DNA from: Guillardia theta CCMP2712 | Taxonomy: Eukaryota; Cryptophyceae; Pyrenomonadales; Geminigeraceae | Direction of reading: 5' to 3' | Assembly: GCF_000315625.1 (NCBI RefSeq) | Contig: NW_005434580.1 | Coordinates: 174,036 to 238,035, forward strand | DNA length: 64,000 nt | Shown here: piece after piece, positions 20,642-29,051 of the stretch | How the letters are laid out: every line of letters starts with the position of its first letter | Numbering within the stretch: position 1 is the first letter of the stretch | Notes under the pieces: model-generated | Database searches by the model: none | What the model was told of the DNA's origin: nothing | What the model saw: only the letters and a program-made list of their open reading frames with translations | Position numbers and translations under genes: made by a program

Positions 20642-21198
20642 ACATTGTTATTGTTATGGATCATAATGTTAGGAACAATAGAATTATATTGTTCCGATCC
20701 AGAATTCGGCGAGCTATTGCTCGGAGAATCACCGTTTAGAATGATAGGCAAAAAATAATCTCCATTATAAGCATTCTTTACCTTATTTTTAATATGATTG
20801 GGTATATTCTCAATATTCTCAGTCAATGAATCATATTGAACTACAAAGCTATTAAGTTTATCATTAGTTAAATCATTGATATTGATTGCTTGCTCGATGG
20901 CATGTTCTAATTTAGAGAACTTAATCGATAGCTGATGAAACATATTCGCCTTTTCTGTAAATTTCATTTGGTTGCTCAGTCCTATCAATATCGCAGTCAA
21001 TAGATTGCATATTATGTTCATATATCGCATTACTAAAGGATCTTCTACATTGCTATTTAATACACTCATAATAGCAGATATAAAAATTAATGGCACATTT
21101 AAAACCTGTTTCCACATGTGAAAATATGAGCTAGTTTTGGAACAGACAACAGCCATCACTTTCGACATGTCTTTGTATTTTCTAAATAGCAAGGCCAT
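20638..21198 (-). CDS. Two-helix membrane protein, SLATT-like
   Basis: A 186-residue protein with two hydrophobic helices close together (VLNVPLIFISAIMSVL and YMNIICNLLTAILIGL, residues ~33-73). A conserved-looking amphipathic segment follows (MFHQLSIKFSKLEHAIEQAI), then a soluble tail rich in Asn and Ser. The arrangement of two N-terminal membrane helices followed by a helical FHQLS-type stretch resembles SLATT-domain proteins and small membrane proteins of large DNA viruses, but this is a resemblance only. It may sit in a virion or cell membrane. It is transcribed opposite to the glutaredoxin. Confidence 0.65.
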   Translation of the reverse strand: MALLFRKYKDMSKVMAVVCSKTSSYFHMWKQVLNVPLIFISAIMSVLNSNVEDPLVMRYMNIICNLLTAILIGLSNQMKFTEKANMFHQLSIKFSKLEHAIEQAININDLTNDKLNSFVVQYDSLTENIENIPNHIKNKVKNAYNGDYFLPIILNGDSPSNSSPNSGSEQYNSIVPNIMIHNNNNV

Positions 21199-21330
21199 TT
21201 ATCAGAAATGCGATATAATTATATTTTTTACCTCCTTTATCTTAGCTTCAAGATATTTCGGATATTCTTTTTTGTTATATGTTGGTGGTCGATTGCATGA
21301 GCCATCAAATGAAACACCCCGCGGCATCCT

Positions 21331-22227
21331 TTATTCATTGAATGAGATAAAAGAACCAGCAAGAACAAATAATCGGCTTAAATACATCTCAAGCCTATTG
21401 ATAGCCTTCAACAATGTTGTCTTATTGGTCAGGCTGTACGTCTTAAATTCTAGATTAATGACATAATTTGACAATCTCTTGAATTCTTGCCCATTCTCAT
21501 TTATGATTCTTATTCTGATATTATTTATTGCCTTATTTGATATCTTGTATTCATTGCAATTGCTGGCATCTATAAGACTATAAAATGGAATATCATTTAG
21601 ATTTATGATGCCTAACACCTGCGAGCTCTTGAAATCATTATATATGATATTATTGATTGAAGAGGCCTCAAAATTGACATCGCCGCTGATCTCAACAATT
21701 AGATTGCTATGACCTGATAGATTGACAAATGAGGGGAGTTCTTCGCCGCTTTCTGTTATCTCATATTGTACATTGTCATCACATCCGACCAATATGCCGC
21801 AATTTACAGATGTAAAATAATATTTGCCGAATTCATCAGATATATTCTTTTTGACAATGATTGAATTTCTTTTCTCATTATATGAAAATGTAATCTGTGC
21901 CTCTGCAATATAAATATTGTTTTGCACGATGTCATTTAAATCTTTAATAAGGTTGTCGATGCTATAGAATCCTTCTGATAGATAGAAATTATGATTTGTT
22001 GTCTGATCATCTGGATCAACAAATGTTATCTTAAATGCATTATTGACACTAGGAATAACAGCGAAAAACGATTTAATCATTGAAAAATTCTTCATTGCTA
22101 ATGTCAAATATTCATCTGATCGACACTTAATCAAACCACTTGTCAAAGCATAAAATACATTTGAAATCTCTTCATCTGATTGTCTATTCTTTGACGATAT
22201 TAAGACGTTAAGGCTTTGGTGAGCCAT
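21331..22227 (-). CDS. Candidate minor capsid/penton-type structural protein
   Basis: A 298-residue protein, mostly beta-strand in pattern, without signal peptide or membrane helix. The N-terminal ~60 residues precede a hydrophobic-alternating region. The C-terminal third has IPFYSLIDASNCNEY and INNIRIRIINENGQEFKRL. That closing pattern (short strand, polar loop, I-x-I-R-I, N/D-E-x-G) is common in minor capsid or penton-like proteins of Polinton-like and related viruses. The neighbouring capsid genes start 28 bases away in the opposite direction, sharing a short divergent promoter. I infer a structural role; the exact protein is not certain. Confidence 0.5.
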   Translation of the reverse strand: MAHQSLNVLISSKNRQSDEEISNVFYALTSGLIKCRSDEYLTLAMKNFSMIKSFFAVIPSVNNAFKITFVDPDDQTTNHNFYLSEGFYSIDNLIKDLNDIVQNNIYIAEAQITFSYNEKRNSIIVKKNISDEFGKYYFTSVNCGILVGCDDNVQYEITESGEELPSFVNLSGHSNLIVEISGDVNFEASSINNIIYNDFKSSQVLGIINLNDIPFYSLIDASNCNEYKISNKAINNIRIRIINENGQEFKRLSNYVINLEFKTYSLTNKTTLLKAINRLEMYLSRLFVLAGSFISFNE

Positions 22228-22254
22228 TTTTTTATTATATTGATATATTAATAA

Positions 22255-23670
22255 ATGTCTCTACCGAGTGCTTTAAATGTAGATATAAATGAAATCAAAG
22301 ATTTCAGAAAGACCCTCGTTTCGTTCTATCCTGAGGAGATAAGCCGCACATACAAACCGAATGATAGAATCCGTCTTAATTTTCCTAAAGGACTATTAGA
22401 TTTATCATCATTTAATATATTCTATGACGCAAGAGGCAGCTTTTATAGATTGGTGTCAAATGGTGGCTTATTCTATTCATTAAATTACCATTTTCCAAAG
22501 CATACAAGCAGCTTAATACAATCATTAAGAGTCTTCATCAACGATCAAGAGGTTTCAAATATAGATGAGTTCAACACTATATATAACATATTGTTTGATA
22601 TCGAAAATGATAAGATAAATAATAATGGTTTAGATAATCACAACCCAGAATTTAAAACATTATCAATTGATGGCTATAATTATGACACATCTTTTAATGT
22701 TGCTTATAGCACGAAAATTACAGCCCCTATAATATCGAGTGGATGGTTTAGATATGCTGCACAGCCTACAGAGGCATTCACAGAGTCATTCGGAATCTCT
22801 GAATGGATAGGATTTTTTAGAGATATCAAATATATTAATACATTCAATATTGATTTATCGATTGAGATCGAGCTTGCTTCTCCTTACATATTGTTCTATC
22901 AAACAACATCAGCAGGCAACCAAAGAAGGAGCGCAAACGATACCCAAATAATAGATGGAGCAGATCCAGATTACACAATCTTTAATGTAAAGGCTAACAT
23001 ACATAAGTTAGACTTTGAGGGTGCCCCTAACATTTTGAATAACAATCTAACATTTACCGATTATGTCTCTAGGAAGGGCCCAAAATTGACAGTTGATAAG
23101 AACCAAAAATTAACAATGAATGTCAAAGCTGAATGTATTAAAAAATTGATTGCGACGTTTCTAAGCAATAGCAGGGATACAGTAGCAGAAAATTTTCAAT
23201 CAAACAACAGCGGTCTAAGTGTAGAGTATGAAAGACTAATCCAACAGGACGCTTCAACACGACTCGGCAACTCTGCATATTTTGCTAGGTTAGGGAAAGG
23301 AATAAATACAGTATCTTTTTATATTGATGATATACCAATAAATAATAATCCAATGACAATTATTGAAATCGAAAGAGAGACAAGACACGCATTCAATATC
23401 AAGAAAACACTATGGAATAATATTTATGAGTTCCAAAATGATTTTTTCAGCGCTGTGATGTCCCTTGAAGATCATATTAAGAAAAATGACGGTATTGTTA
23501 AATCTGGATATAATACAAATGGAAGGAATGCAAAAATAATGTTTGAATCTCAGGCATTCGGTGTTCCAGCTAACACATTGAATGAAGCTGATTTTATCGG
23601 CACACCGATCTTATTTATAGAAACAGAAAGGACAATAAACATAGATAACAATAATATATCGATATCTTAG
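22255..23670 (+). CDS. Capsid protein paralogue A (double jelly-roll)
   Basis: A 471-residue protein with the hallmarks of PLV capsid proteins: an all-beta pattern and the conserved block FPKHTSSLIQSLRVFINDQE, followed by DEFNTIYNILFD (residues ~82-115). The same block is present in the next gene (FPKHIASLIQTLDIYVNG, YNMLYNIYKD). Both also share a WIGFFRD/WVGFLGS strand and the closing HAFNIKKTLWNN/KAFNLLSNDKGI region, so they are tandem paralogues. The length suits two jelly-rolls. It may be a second capsomer type or a minor capsid protein. The start is AATAAATG. Which of the two forms most of the shell cannot be read from sequence; the next one looks more typical. Confidence 0.8.
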   Translation: MSLPSALNVDINEIKDFRKTLVSFYPEEISRTYKPNDRIRLNFPKGLLDLSSFNIFYDARGSFYRLVSNGGLFYSLNYHFPKHTSSLIQSLRVFINDQEVSNIDEFNTIYNILFDIENDKINNNGLDNHNPEFKTLSIDGYNYDTSFNVAYSTKITAPIISSGWFRYAAQPTEAFTESFGISEWIGFFRDIKYINTFNIDLSIEIELASPYILFYQTTSAGNQRRSANDTQIIDGADPDYTIFNVKANIHKLDFEGAPNILNNNLTFTDYVSRKGPKLTVDKNQKLTMNVKAECIKKLIATFLSNSRDTVAENFQSNNSGLSVEYERLIQQDASTRLGNSAYFARLGKGINTVSFYIDDIPINNNPMTIIEIERETRHAFNIKKTLWNNIYEFQNDFFSAVMSLEDHIKKNDGIVKSGYNTNGRNAKIMFESQAFGVPANTLNEADFIGTPILFIETERTINIDNNNISIS

Positions 23671-23710
23671 GTGAAAAATTATTATCTTACAATAGATAAA
23701 AAGTATTATT

Positions 23711-25225
23711 ATGGAAGGCGAACAAGGAGAAGGCCACATGATCAAAGGTCAATTTTTTCCATCGAATTTCGATCATCAATTTGAAGTCTTACAAAATTAT
23801 TATACTCAGCCGGTGCGAATTGTACCAAGCACAGGACAACAAACCCTAGCAGCAGGCGATGAATTGATTATCACCTTGCCGCCTGCTTCTGTTGTTGATC
23901 TTAGAACCTTTCAGCTGTTTTTTAAGTCACAAGTGGCGGGAAACACTGTCGCAGCTACTGGCACAGTGCCATGCGGTTTTCCTAAGCACATCGCATCATT
24001 GATTCAAACTTTAGACATTTATGTAAATGGTGTGAATATCCAGCACATCGACAACTATAATATGCTTTATAACATCTATAAAGATATGTACGGAAGCGGT
24101 GAGCAAGAAGGCAAGCAGGCAGTATCAACAAATGCCGATCCATCTTCAAGGGTGATCGTTGGCAATGATGGAACACTTACCCGCCAAAGCTTTCACGTAA
24201 ATGCAGCAGTCACACAAGACAACGCCACCCTTAATCGCGCGATTGATACTTATTGCATCAAGGATTGGGTCGGATTCCTTGGATCATGCAGGCCTTCGAT
24301 CATTGATACAAATCTATTCGGAAGCTTTGAGATCAGAATGAGACTCGCCCCAAACAATGTTTTATGGAGGAATTCAGGCGCTGAAAATATCACATATTCA
24401 GTTTCTGACTTGTATGCGTACATCAACCGTATTGATTGGAAATCGCCAGATTATTATAGTCTTTATGATGCTATGCTTGCAAAATCAGGAAGTATGAATA
24501 TCCCATATAATAACTTTAGATGCCATATTGGCAATGCCTTGACTGATTCAAAGACAAACATCATGAGATTTACCGAGTCTTGCCAATCTTTAAATAAAGT
24601 CATTTGGACTTACAGAACATCGGCATATAATACAATCGCACCGCTGCAGCTTGCGAACGATGCCGCCGCTGCTTCTGGAGCTGCTGCGGCTGACATCGTC
24701 ACCGATCTGAACAATAACACATCGGTGCCGCGAAAGCTAGCCAATTATGAGACATTCTTATCTATGGATTATGCGCCATTATATAATTCATCCCAATATT
24801 TCCGTCGTAATGGGTTGGGCTTGGGCAGCAGTGATGGGAGCTATAACGGAGTGGCTCAACTTGAGGTAAATTCACAATTGATCCCATCATACCCTTTGAC
24901 CCTTCCGATGGTATATCAAGAGACCCTTAAAGCGTTCAACCTTCTATCAAATGACAAGGGAATTCATAGCGCAATGAAAAATATGGCTCATTATGAAAGG
25001 GACTTCTTTGTTGGCGCTTTCGCATTGTCGCACTTCAATAACAATGATTCGCAATATCTTATATCTGGCTTTGATAGTCAGGCGACATCTATTCAATTAG
25101 CGCTGCATGTTACAAACAATCGCACAACGACCAACGCGGCGGCTTCTGCTACTCCTGTGGTGTTCACCAGTATGGACAGTGTGCTAAAGGTGAGTGCGGG
25201 CAGACAGGTCCTTCCTATATTCTAG
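23711..25225 (+). CDS. Major capsid protein (double jelly-roll), paralogue B
   Basis: A 504-residue protein, the likely major capsid protein. The first jelly-roll includes QPVRIVPSTGQQ, a DELIITLPP strand and the family block FPKHIASLIQTLDIYVNG with DNYNMLYNIYKDMYG (~residues 92-125). The second half includes MRLAPNNVLW, YAYINRIDWKSPDYY and the end FVGAFALSHFNNND. Trimers of such proteins build pseudo-hexagonal capsomers of icosahedral shells. The gene is more GC-rich than its neighbours (for example Ala runs at ~330), as expected of a highly expressed gene. It starts 40 bases after paralogue A. A short hairpin and T-run follow its stop. Confidence 0.9.
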   Translation: MEGEQGEGHMIKGQFFPSNFDHQFEVLQNYYTQPVRIVPSTGQQTLAAGDELIITLPPASVVDLRTFQLFFKSQVAGNTVAATGTVPCGFPKHIASLIQTLDIYVNGVNIQHIDNYNMLYNIYKDMYGSGEQEGKQAVSTNADPSSRVIVGNDGTLTRQSFHVNAAVTQDNATLNRAIDTYCIKDWVGFLGSCRPSIIDTNLFGSFEIRMRLAPNNVLWRNSGAENITYSVSDLYAYINRIDWKSPDYYSLYDAMLAKSGSMNIPYNNFRCHIGNALTDSKTNIMRFTESCQSLNKVIWTYRTSAYNTIAPLQLANDAAAASGAAAADIVTDLNNNTSVPRKLANYETFLSMDYAPLYNSSQYFRRNGLGLGSSDGSYNGVAQLEVNSQLIPSYPLTLPMVYQETLKAFNLLSNDKGIHSAMKNMAHYERDFFVGAFALSHFNNNDSQYLISGFDSQATSIQLALHVTNNRTTTNAAASATPVVFTSMDSVLKVSAGRQVLPIF

Positions 25226-25252
25226 AAAGAACTTTAAGGATTTATGCTACGC

Positions 25253-25274
25253 TTGGCAAAGCCAACTTTTTTTT
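25253..25274 (+). terminator. Hairpin TTGGC-AAA-GCCAA plus T-run after capsid gene
   Basis: A perfect five-base-pair hairpin with AAA loop (25253-25265), followed after one C by eight T (25267-25274), 27 bases after the major capsid stop. Similar hairpins occur at 27434-27446 and 16780-16788. In giant viruses and virophages such hairpins mark mRNA 3' ends; the same role is inferred here. Confidence 0.55.
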
Positions 25275-25292
25275 ATACATCAATTATTAAAG

Positions 25293-25631
25293 ATGATTGA
25301 TAGCGTATTTCAACCCAATGGATCTTATAGATATTTTGAAAGGCATATTGATATTAATGAAAAGAATGATAAGAGTTTTGATGTTGCGCGGAAGATGGAG
25401 AAACCGGCAAGGTTTAAAAAGGCGTTTCCAATGGAGATGACGAATTACAGTTCTAGAATAAAAAAATATTTTTGGCTCGATGTCTACCCTCCCGAGGTGT
25501 TAAGGGCTCCATATGATCCACATAATGATTTAAATTTTAGTCCTCTTAGATCAATTCAAGATAAACCGATTCAAGTCGGTAATAAATTAGTTTCTACTAG
25601 CCAAATTAAGCCACTTAGATTTGGCAGATAA
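25293..25631 (+). CDS. Small basic protein after the capsid genes, unrecognised
   Basis: A 112-residue protein from the ATG at 25293 (MIDSVFQPNGSYRYF). The frame is open further upstream into the capsid gene, but that part covers the 3' hairpin and is not expected to be coding. It is rich in Lys, Arg, Phe and Pro (RKMEKPARFKKAFPME, IKKYFWLDVYPPEVLRAPYDP). No domain is recognised. Its position between capsid and ATPase genes suggests a virion or morphogenesis role, which is inference. Confidence 0.6.
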   Translation: MIDSVFQPNGSYRYFERHIDINEKNDKSFDVARKMEKPARFKKAFPMEMTNYSSRIKKYFWLDVYPPEVLRAPYDPHNDLNFSPLRSIQDKPIQVGNKLVSTSQIKPLRFGR

Positions 25632-25683
25632 TACAGATTTTTCATAGATAATACATAGATTTTTTTTCTGCAATTTCTATAAA

Positions 25684-26226
25684 ATGGGTAGAAATAGCAA
25701 GCAACCGCAAAATGTCGATATTGAAGCTTCATCTATTGATGAGGTTGAAGAACATATCGAGCAAGAACCACAAGAACCACAAGAACCACAAGAACCACCA
25801 AAACAAGCAAAAAAAAGAGTGATGACACAAGAGCAATTGCAGCATTTAGCCAAATGTAGAGAATTGGCAAAACAGAAAAAGCAACAATTAGCCGAGGCAA
25901 ACCCAAAATCAAGATTAAATAAACAATTGAAGCATAAGGAGGTATTAGAGCAAGCAAAAGAAATCGATCAATTAGTTGATCAAAAGATAGAACAGCAAAA
26001 AAAGGCATTGCCTCAAGACTTTATCATTAAAGATGCCAAATATTACAAAGAGAAATATAACAGATTGAAAGCAGATTATAGAAATCTACAGAGCACACCA
26101 CAACCCACGCCATCAATCCGATCACAGATAAAAACAGAGAGCGACAACAATCTAAGGCAACAGCTAGAGCGTGAGCGCCTGAAGCTGTCAGCTATAAATT
26201 TATTTGGCCATTCAAATTTTTTGTAA
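25684..26226 (+). CDS. Coiled-coil/basic protein with QEP repeats, unrecognised
   Basis: A 180-residue protein. Residues ~22-40 contain four QEP-type tripeptides (EQEPQEPQEPQEPPKQ). Then come basic helical stretches (EQLQHLAKCRELAKQKKQQL and LEQAKEIDQLVDQKIEQQKK), a strongly predicted coiled coil, and a Leu-rich end. The low-complexity repeat is made of a CCACAAGAA unit at 25767-25800. There is no recognised domain. It sits immediately before the packaging ATPase (11 bases) and may be a scaffold or virion-core protein; that is inference from position and composition. Confidence 0.6.
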   Translation: MGRNSKQPQNVDIEASSIDEVEEHIEQEPQEPQEPQEPPKQAKKRVMTQEQLQHLAKCRELAKQKKQQLAEANPKSRLNKQLKHKEVLEQAKEIDQLVDQKIEQQKKALPQDFIIKDAKYYKEKYNRLKADYRNLQSTPQPTPSIRSQIKTESDNNLRQQLERERLKLSAINLFGHSNFL

Positions 26227-26237
26227 TGATCTAATAA

Positions 26238-27203
26238 ATGACTGATATCGAGACAATACAAATAAAATATTTGGACAATAAACCGAAACCCTTCAAAAAG
26301 CTTATCTATCCCCAGACTGACCCAAATCTACCGAGGCCTTATTGTGTATGCCTTGCTGTGGGCATGAGGGGCTCAGGGAAGACTTACGCAGTGACCAAGA
26401 TGATAAGCAACTTTGAAAAATTCGGATATATTGACCCAGAAACAGGCGATAAGGTAGCAATACGCACAATATTATTTAGTCCGACATATGACGCAAACCC
26501 TGTTTTTACTGTCTTAAATAGCTTAGACGATGATGATATAATAAATGAATTTACAGAAGAAAAGTTAGATGAGGTATTAGAGGATATTAAAAAAGAAGCA
26601 GAAGAGACAGAGAAATATTTAAAATATAAGAAGGCTTATCTGAAATTCCAGAAAACGCCTTTATCAAAGATTGAATCAATGGATCCCGAAGATTTACAGA
26701 TGTTATTTATCAATGATTTCAAGAATCCCAAGGATTTACCAAACAAGCCAAGATATCCCAACGGGGTTGTCAATAATGTAATTCTAGATGATTGTCTAGG
26801 ATCTAACGCATTTAAGAACAGCCGCAAAAATTCACTTGTTAAGGCAATATTGAACTCTCGTCACATGCGGTGCCAGTTCTTCATTTGTGCCCAGAATCTC
26901 AAAGCAATCAATAAATCAATAAGAGTCAATACATCGGTTTATGTTCTGTTTAAATTTGCATCAAAAAAAATCGTCATGGAAGACATTTATGAGAACATAT
27001 CAGGCTTGATAACAATTGAAAATTTTGAAAGATTATATGAATTTGCAACATCAGATAACCCACACGATGCCTTAGTTGTAGATACAACACAGAAAAAAGA
27101 GAATGTCTTTAAGCTTAATTTTGATAAGATCCTGAGAATTAAAAAATCTAATGATAATAATAAAGATGATGGAGGAAACAATACCACAAACGGCAGCAAT
27201 TGA
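26238..27203 (+). CDS. FtsK/HerA-type DNA-packaging ATPase (A32-like)
   Basis: A 321-residue P-loop ATPase. The Walker A motif is GMRGSGKT (residues 42-49) and the Walker B is VILDD (~181-185) in NNVILDDCLGS. A downstream SRHMRCQFFICAQNLKAINK segment matches the sensor region of A32-like ATPases, with NTSVYVLFKF after it. This family pumps viral DNA into the preformed capsid and is one of the core genes shared by PLVs, virophages, Polintons and giant viruses. The start AATAAATG fits the other genes. Its 3' end overlaps the next gene. Confidence 0.92.
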   Translation: MTDIETIQIKYLDNKPKPFKKLIYPQTDPNLPRPYCVCLAVGMRGSGKTYAVTKMISNFEKFGYIDPETGDKVAIRTILFSPTYDANPVFTVLNSLDDDDIINEFTEEKLDEVLEDIKKEAEETEKYLKYKKAYLKFQKTPLSKIESMDPEDLQMLFINDFKNPKDLPNKPRYPNGVVNNVILDDCLGSNAFKNSRKNSLVKAILNSRHMRCQFFICAQNLKAINKSIRVNTSVYVLFKFASKKIVMEDIYENISGLITIENFERLYEFATSDNPHDALVVDTTQKKENVFKLNFDKILRIKKSNDNNKDDGGNNTTNGSN

Positions 27204-27432
27204 GGCCATTGAACATGAAGAATTGCCATATGATAAAGAATTGTATAAGAAATATTTTGACGAGGCAAAAAAAAGATTTCCTAATTTGGATGATTACCTA
27301 ATTCATTTAGGTTGTGTCAATCTATTGATGAATAATGAAATAAATGATGACAAAGGGGATCAATTGCAAAAATCATATTTCAAGGACGACACATATGAGG
27401 GCATTCAATTATGCCCATCAGAAGATGCATAG
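27166..27432 (+). CDS. Small acidic protein overlapping the ATPase end
   Basis: About 88 residues from ATG at 27166 (MMEETIPQTAAIEAIEHEEL); an ATG at 27151 in the same frame would add five residues. It overlaps the ATPase by ~38 bases in another frame. It is acidic, rich in Glu, Asp and Tyr (YDKELYKKYFDEAKKRFPNL, LIHLGCVNLLMNNEI), and probably helical. No domain is recognised. The TTAGC-AAA-GCTAA hairpin follows its stop by two bases. Confidence 0.55.
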   Translation: MMEETIPQTAAIEAIEHEELPYDKELYKKYFDEAKKRFPNLDDYLIHLGCVNLLMNNEINDDKGDQLQKSYFKDDTYEGIQLCPSEDA

Positions 27433-27433
27433 C

Positions 27434-27446
27434 TTAGCAAAGCTAA
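27434..27446 (+). terminator. Hairpin TTAGC-AAA-GCTAA
   Basis: A perfect five-base-pair stem with AAA loop two bases after the stop of the small acidic gene, followed by an AT-rich stretch. It is a compensated variant of the hairpin after the major capsid gene: G-C pairs are replaced by A-T while the stem is kept. Confidence 0.5.
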
Positions 27447-27470
27447 ATAATATATATCATATATAAATAA

Positions 27471-28157
27471 ATGTCTGGGCAATATTTCAAATTGAAGAAT
27501 AGTTATATCATAGATATTGATAGCTCAAATATTCAAAGCTATGAAACTTTGCAGTATTCCAACAATGCAACCCCTCCGCAAGTATCAGATTTTATCAATG
27601 ATTATAGAATTCATCTAAATATTCCTGTTGAGTTCTCAAGAAATTGCAAAATTGCAATAGATGAATTTGATTTAAAAATACTCTTAGCACATAATCAGAA
27701 TGAATTTATTGTCGAAACTGTCAATCTATTCACTCCGAGCATATCAGTAAAAAATCAATATCTATCTAGCAATAAAGCACATTTAAAATTATTTAGCAAA
27801 TACTTTGATAATCAGGATCAGGTTATTACTGTGGGAGATGGAACAGGCGGTTTTTCATCTCAAAACAATCAAAGCTTGATATACCACTATAAAAATAATG
27901 ATTTGCAATTGAATTCGTTTGAATTACGATCAAGCGATTTCGCTAAAAATGAGTTAGTCTTAACATTTCAAAACAAATATACTATCGTCGGATCTGCCGA
28001 TATTTTACTAAATCATGGCTTAGTCAAGGGTTCAGAATTTAATTTAAGACTGATCATATATGACTATGATGAAGACCAAGTCAATTATACACCGCCAGAG
28101 GCAACAATCAAAAATTTATTGCCTATGAGCAATACTGGAATAAATAAGATTGCTTAA
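27471..28157 (+). CDS. Beta-rich structural protein, candidate minor capsid protein
   Basis: A 228-residue protein with alternating hydrophobic residues typical of beta-strands (RIHLNIPVEFSRNCKIAIDE, LVLTFQNKYTIVGS, FNLRLIIYDYDEDQV) and no membrane segment. A single jelly-roll, as in penton or minor capsid proteins, would fit the length. I cannot find a definite family motif. It follows the packaging ATPase on the same strand and begins with AATAAATGTC, the same start context as capsid paralogue A. Its stop overlaps the stop of the convergent Gln/Pro-rich gene by four bases. Confidence 0.5.
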   Translation: MSGQYFKLKNSYIIDIDSSNIQSYETLQYSNNATPPQVSDFINDYRIHLNIPVEFSRNCKIAIDEFDLKILLAHNQNEFIVETVNLFTPSISVKNQYLSSNKAHLKLFSKYFDNQDQVITVGDGTGGFSSQNNQSLIYHYKNNDLQLNSFELRSSDFAKNELVLTFQNKYTIVGSADILLNHGLVKGSEFNLRLIIYDYDEDQVNYTPPEATIKNLLPMSNTGINKIA

Positions 28158-29044
28158 GGCGCACCCGCTGCCATTGATTGCGAATTTAGATAATCATTTA
28201 ATAGAGATGTATAATATAGCTTTGTTTCTTGATTTGTGATAAGATTTTGATCAAGCGCAATCTCTAGCAATTTATACATTTGATCACCGAAACGATCCAA
28301 TGTTCTTTTTTGTGTTGCATTTCTACGATCTGCATTGAATGATCTTATGAATCTATCATAAGCGCCTCTATCATTTGGATTTGTCAAAGCGCTATAGAAT
28401 TGATTAAAATTTTGTGGCAACTGCTGAGTTAATAAATATGTTGCCCTTGGTGATGCTGGGGGTGGTGAAGCTGGCGGCGGTTGTGGTTGTGTTGTTGCTG
28501 CCGTTGGCGCAGGTGTTGGGGGTGGAAATGGTTGATATTGTTGAGTTGCCGCTGAACTCTGCGACGCTCCGCTTGGCAAAGCCGAGCCTCCAAATTGTAA
28601 CGTTTGCGGTGTTGGCAATGTTCCAGCTGCTGGAACTGCTGCCGGTTGTTGCGGTGTTGCTGGCATTCCTTGAATGGCTTGCATTGATGGCATAGCCGGT
28701 TGATTGATTAGATTATTAAGCATCTGGTTAAAATTAGTCTGTTGTCTTTGCACATCTTGATAATAATTTTGCATGTCTCTGCTTAATGTCTGATACATTG
28801 ATTGCCCTTGATCATTGATTCTTCTTATCTCATTAAAATTAATTGACCCGAAAGGGTCAGATATAACCCTCATGCCATGGCCATAAGATAATTGATTTTT
28901 ATTAGGTGGTAATCTAAGACCAGCCGTTTTTTTTCTTTCTTGCGATTGCTCATCGCAACACTCATCATTTTTAGAATTTAAATTGTTCTCTATCTTCACA
29001 TTTACAATAAGCGGCTTTGAGGATGTTTTATTTTGTGTTACCAT
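28154..29044 (-). CDS. Pro/Gln/Ala-rich protein, unrecognised virion candidate
   Basis: A 296-residue protein with three parts: a short Lys/Asn-rich N-terminus, a helical middle (RRINDQGQSMYQTLSRDMQ), and a long disordered Pro/Gln/Ala/Thr segment (~110-205, for example QAIQGMPATPQQPAAVPAAG). A folded helical end follows (FYSALTNPNDRGAYDRFIRS, TLDRFGDQMYKLLEIALDQN). A TTGGCAAAGCCGA sequence like the 3' hairpins lies inside it at ~28573. It is co-oriented with the S74 fibre gene directly upstream (7 bases) and could be a fibre-linked structural or assembly protein. No family is recognised. Confidence 0.55.
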   Translation of the reverse strand: MVTQNKTSSKPLIVNVKIENNLNSKNDECCDEQSQERKKTAGLRLPPNKNQLSYGHGMRVISDPFGSINFNEIRRINDQGQSMYQTLSRDMQNYYQDVQRQQTNFNQMLNNLINQPAMPSMQAIQGMPATPQQPAAVPAAGTLPTPQTLQFGGSALPSGASQSSAATQQYQPFPPPTPAPTAATTQPQPPPASPPPASPRATYLLTQQLPQNFNQFYSALTNPNDRGAYDRFIRSFNADRRNATQKRTLDRFGDQMYKLLEIALDQNLITNQETKLYYTSLLNDYLNSQSMAAGAP

Positions 29045-29051
29045 TTACATA

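Noticed and set aside
25194-25292. Upstream extension of the 25293 gene into the capsid gene
   Set aside because: It would cover the capsid stop region, the 3' hairpin and the T-run; the internal ATG at 25293 is the sensible start.
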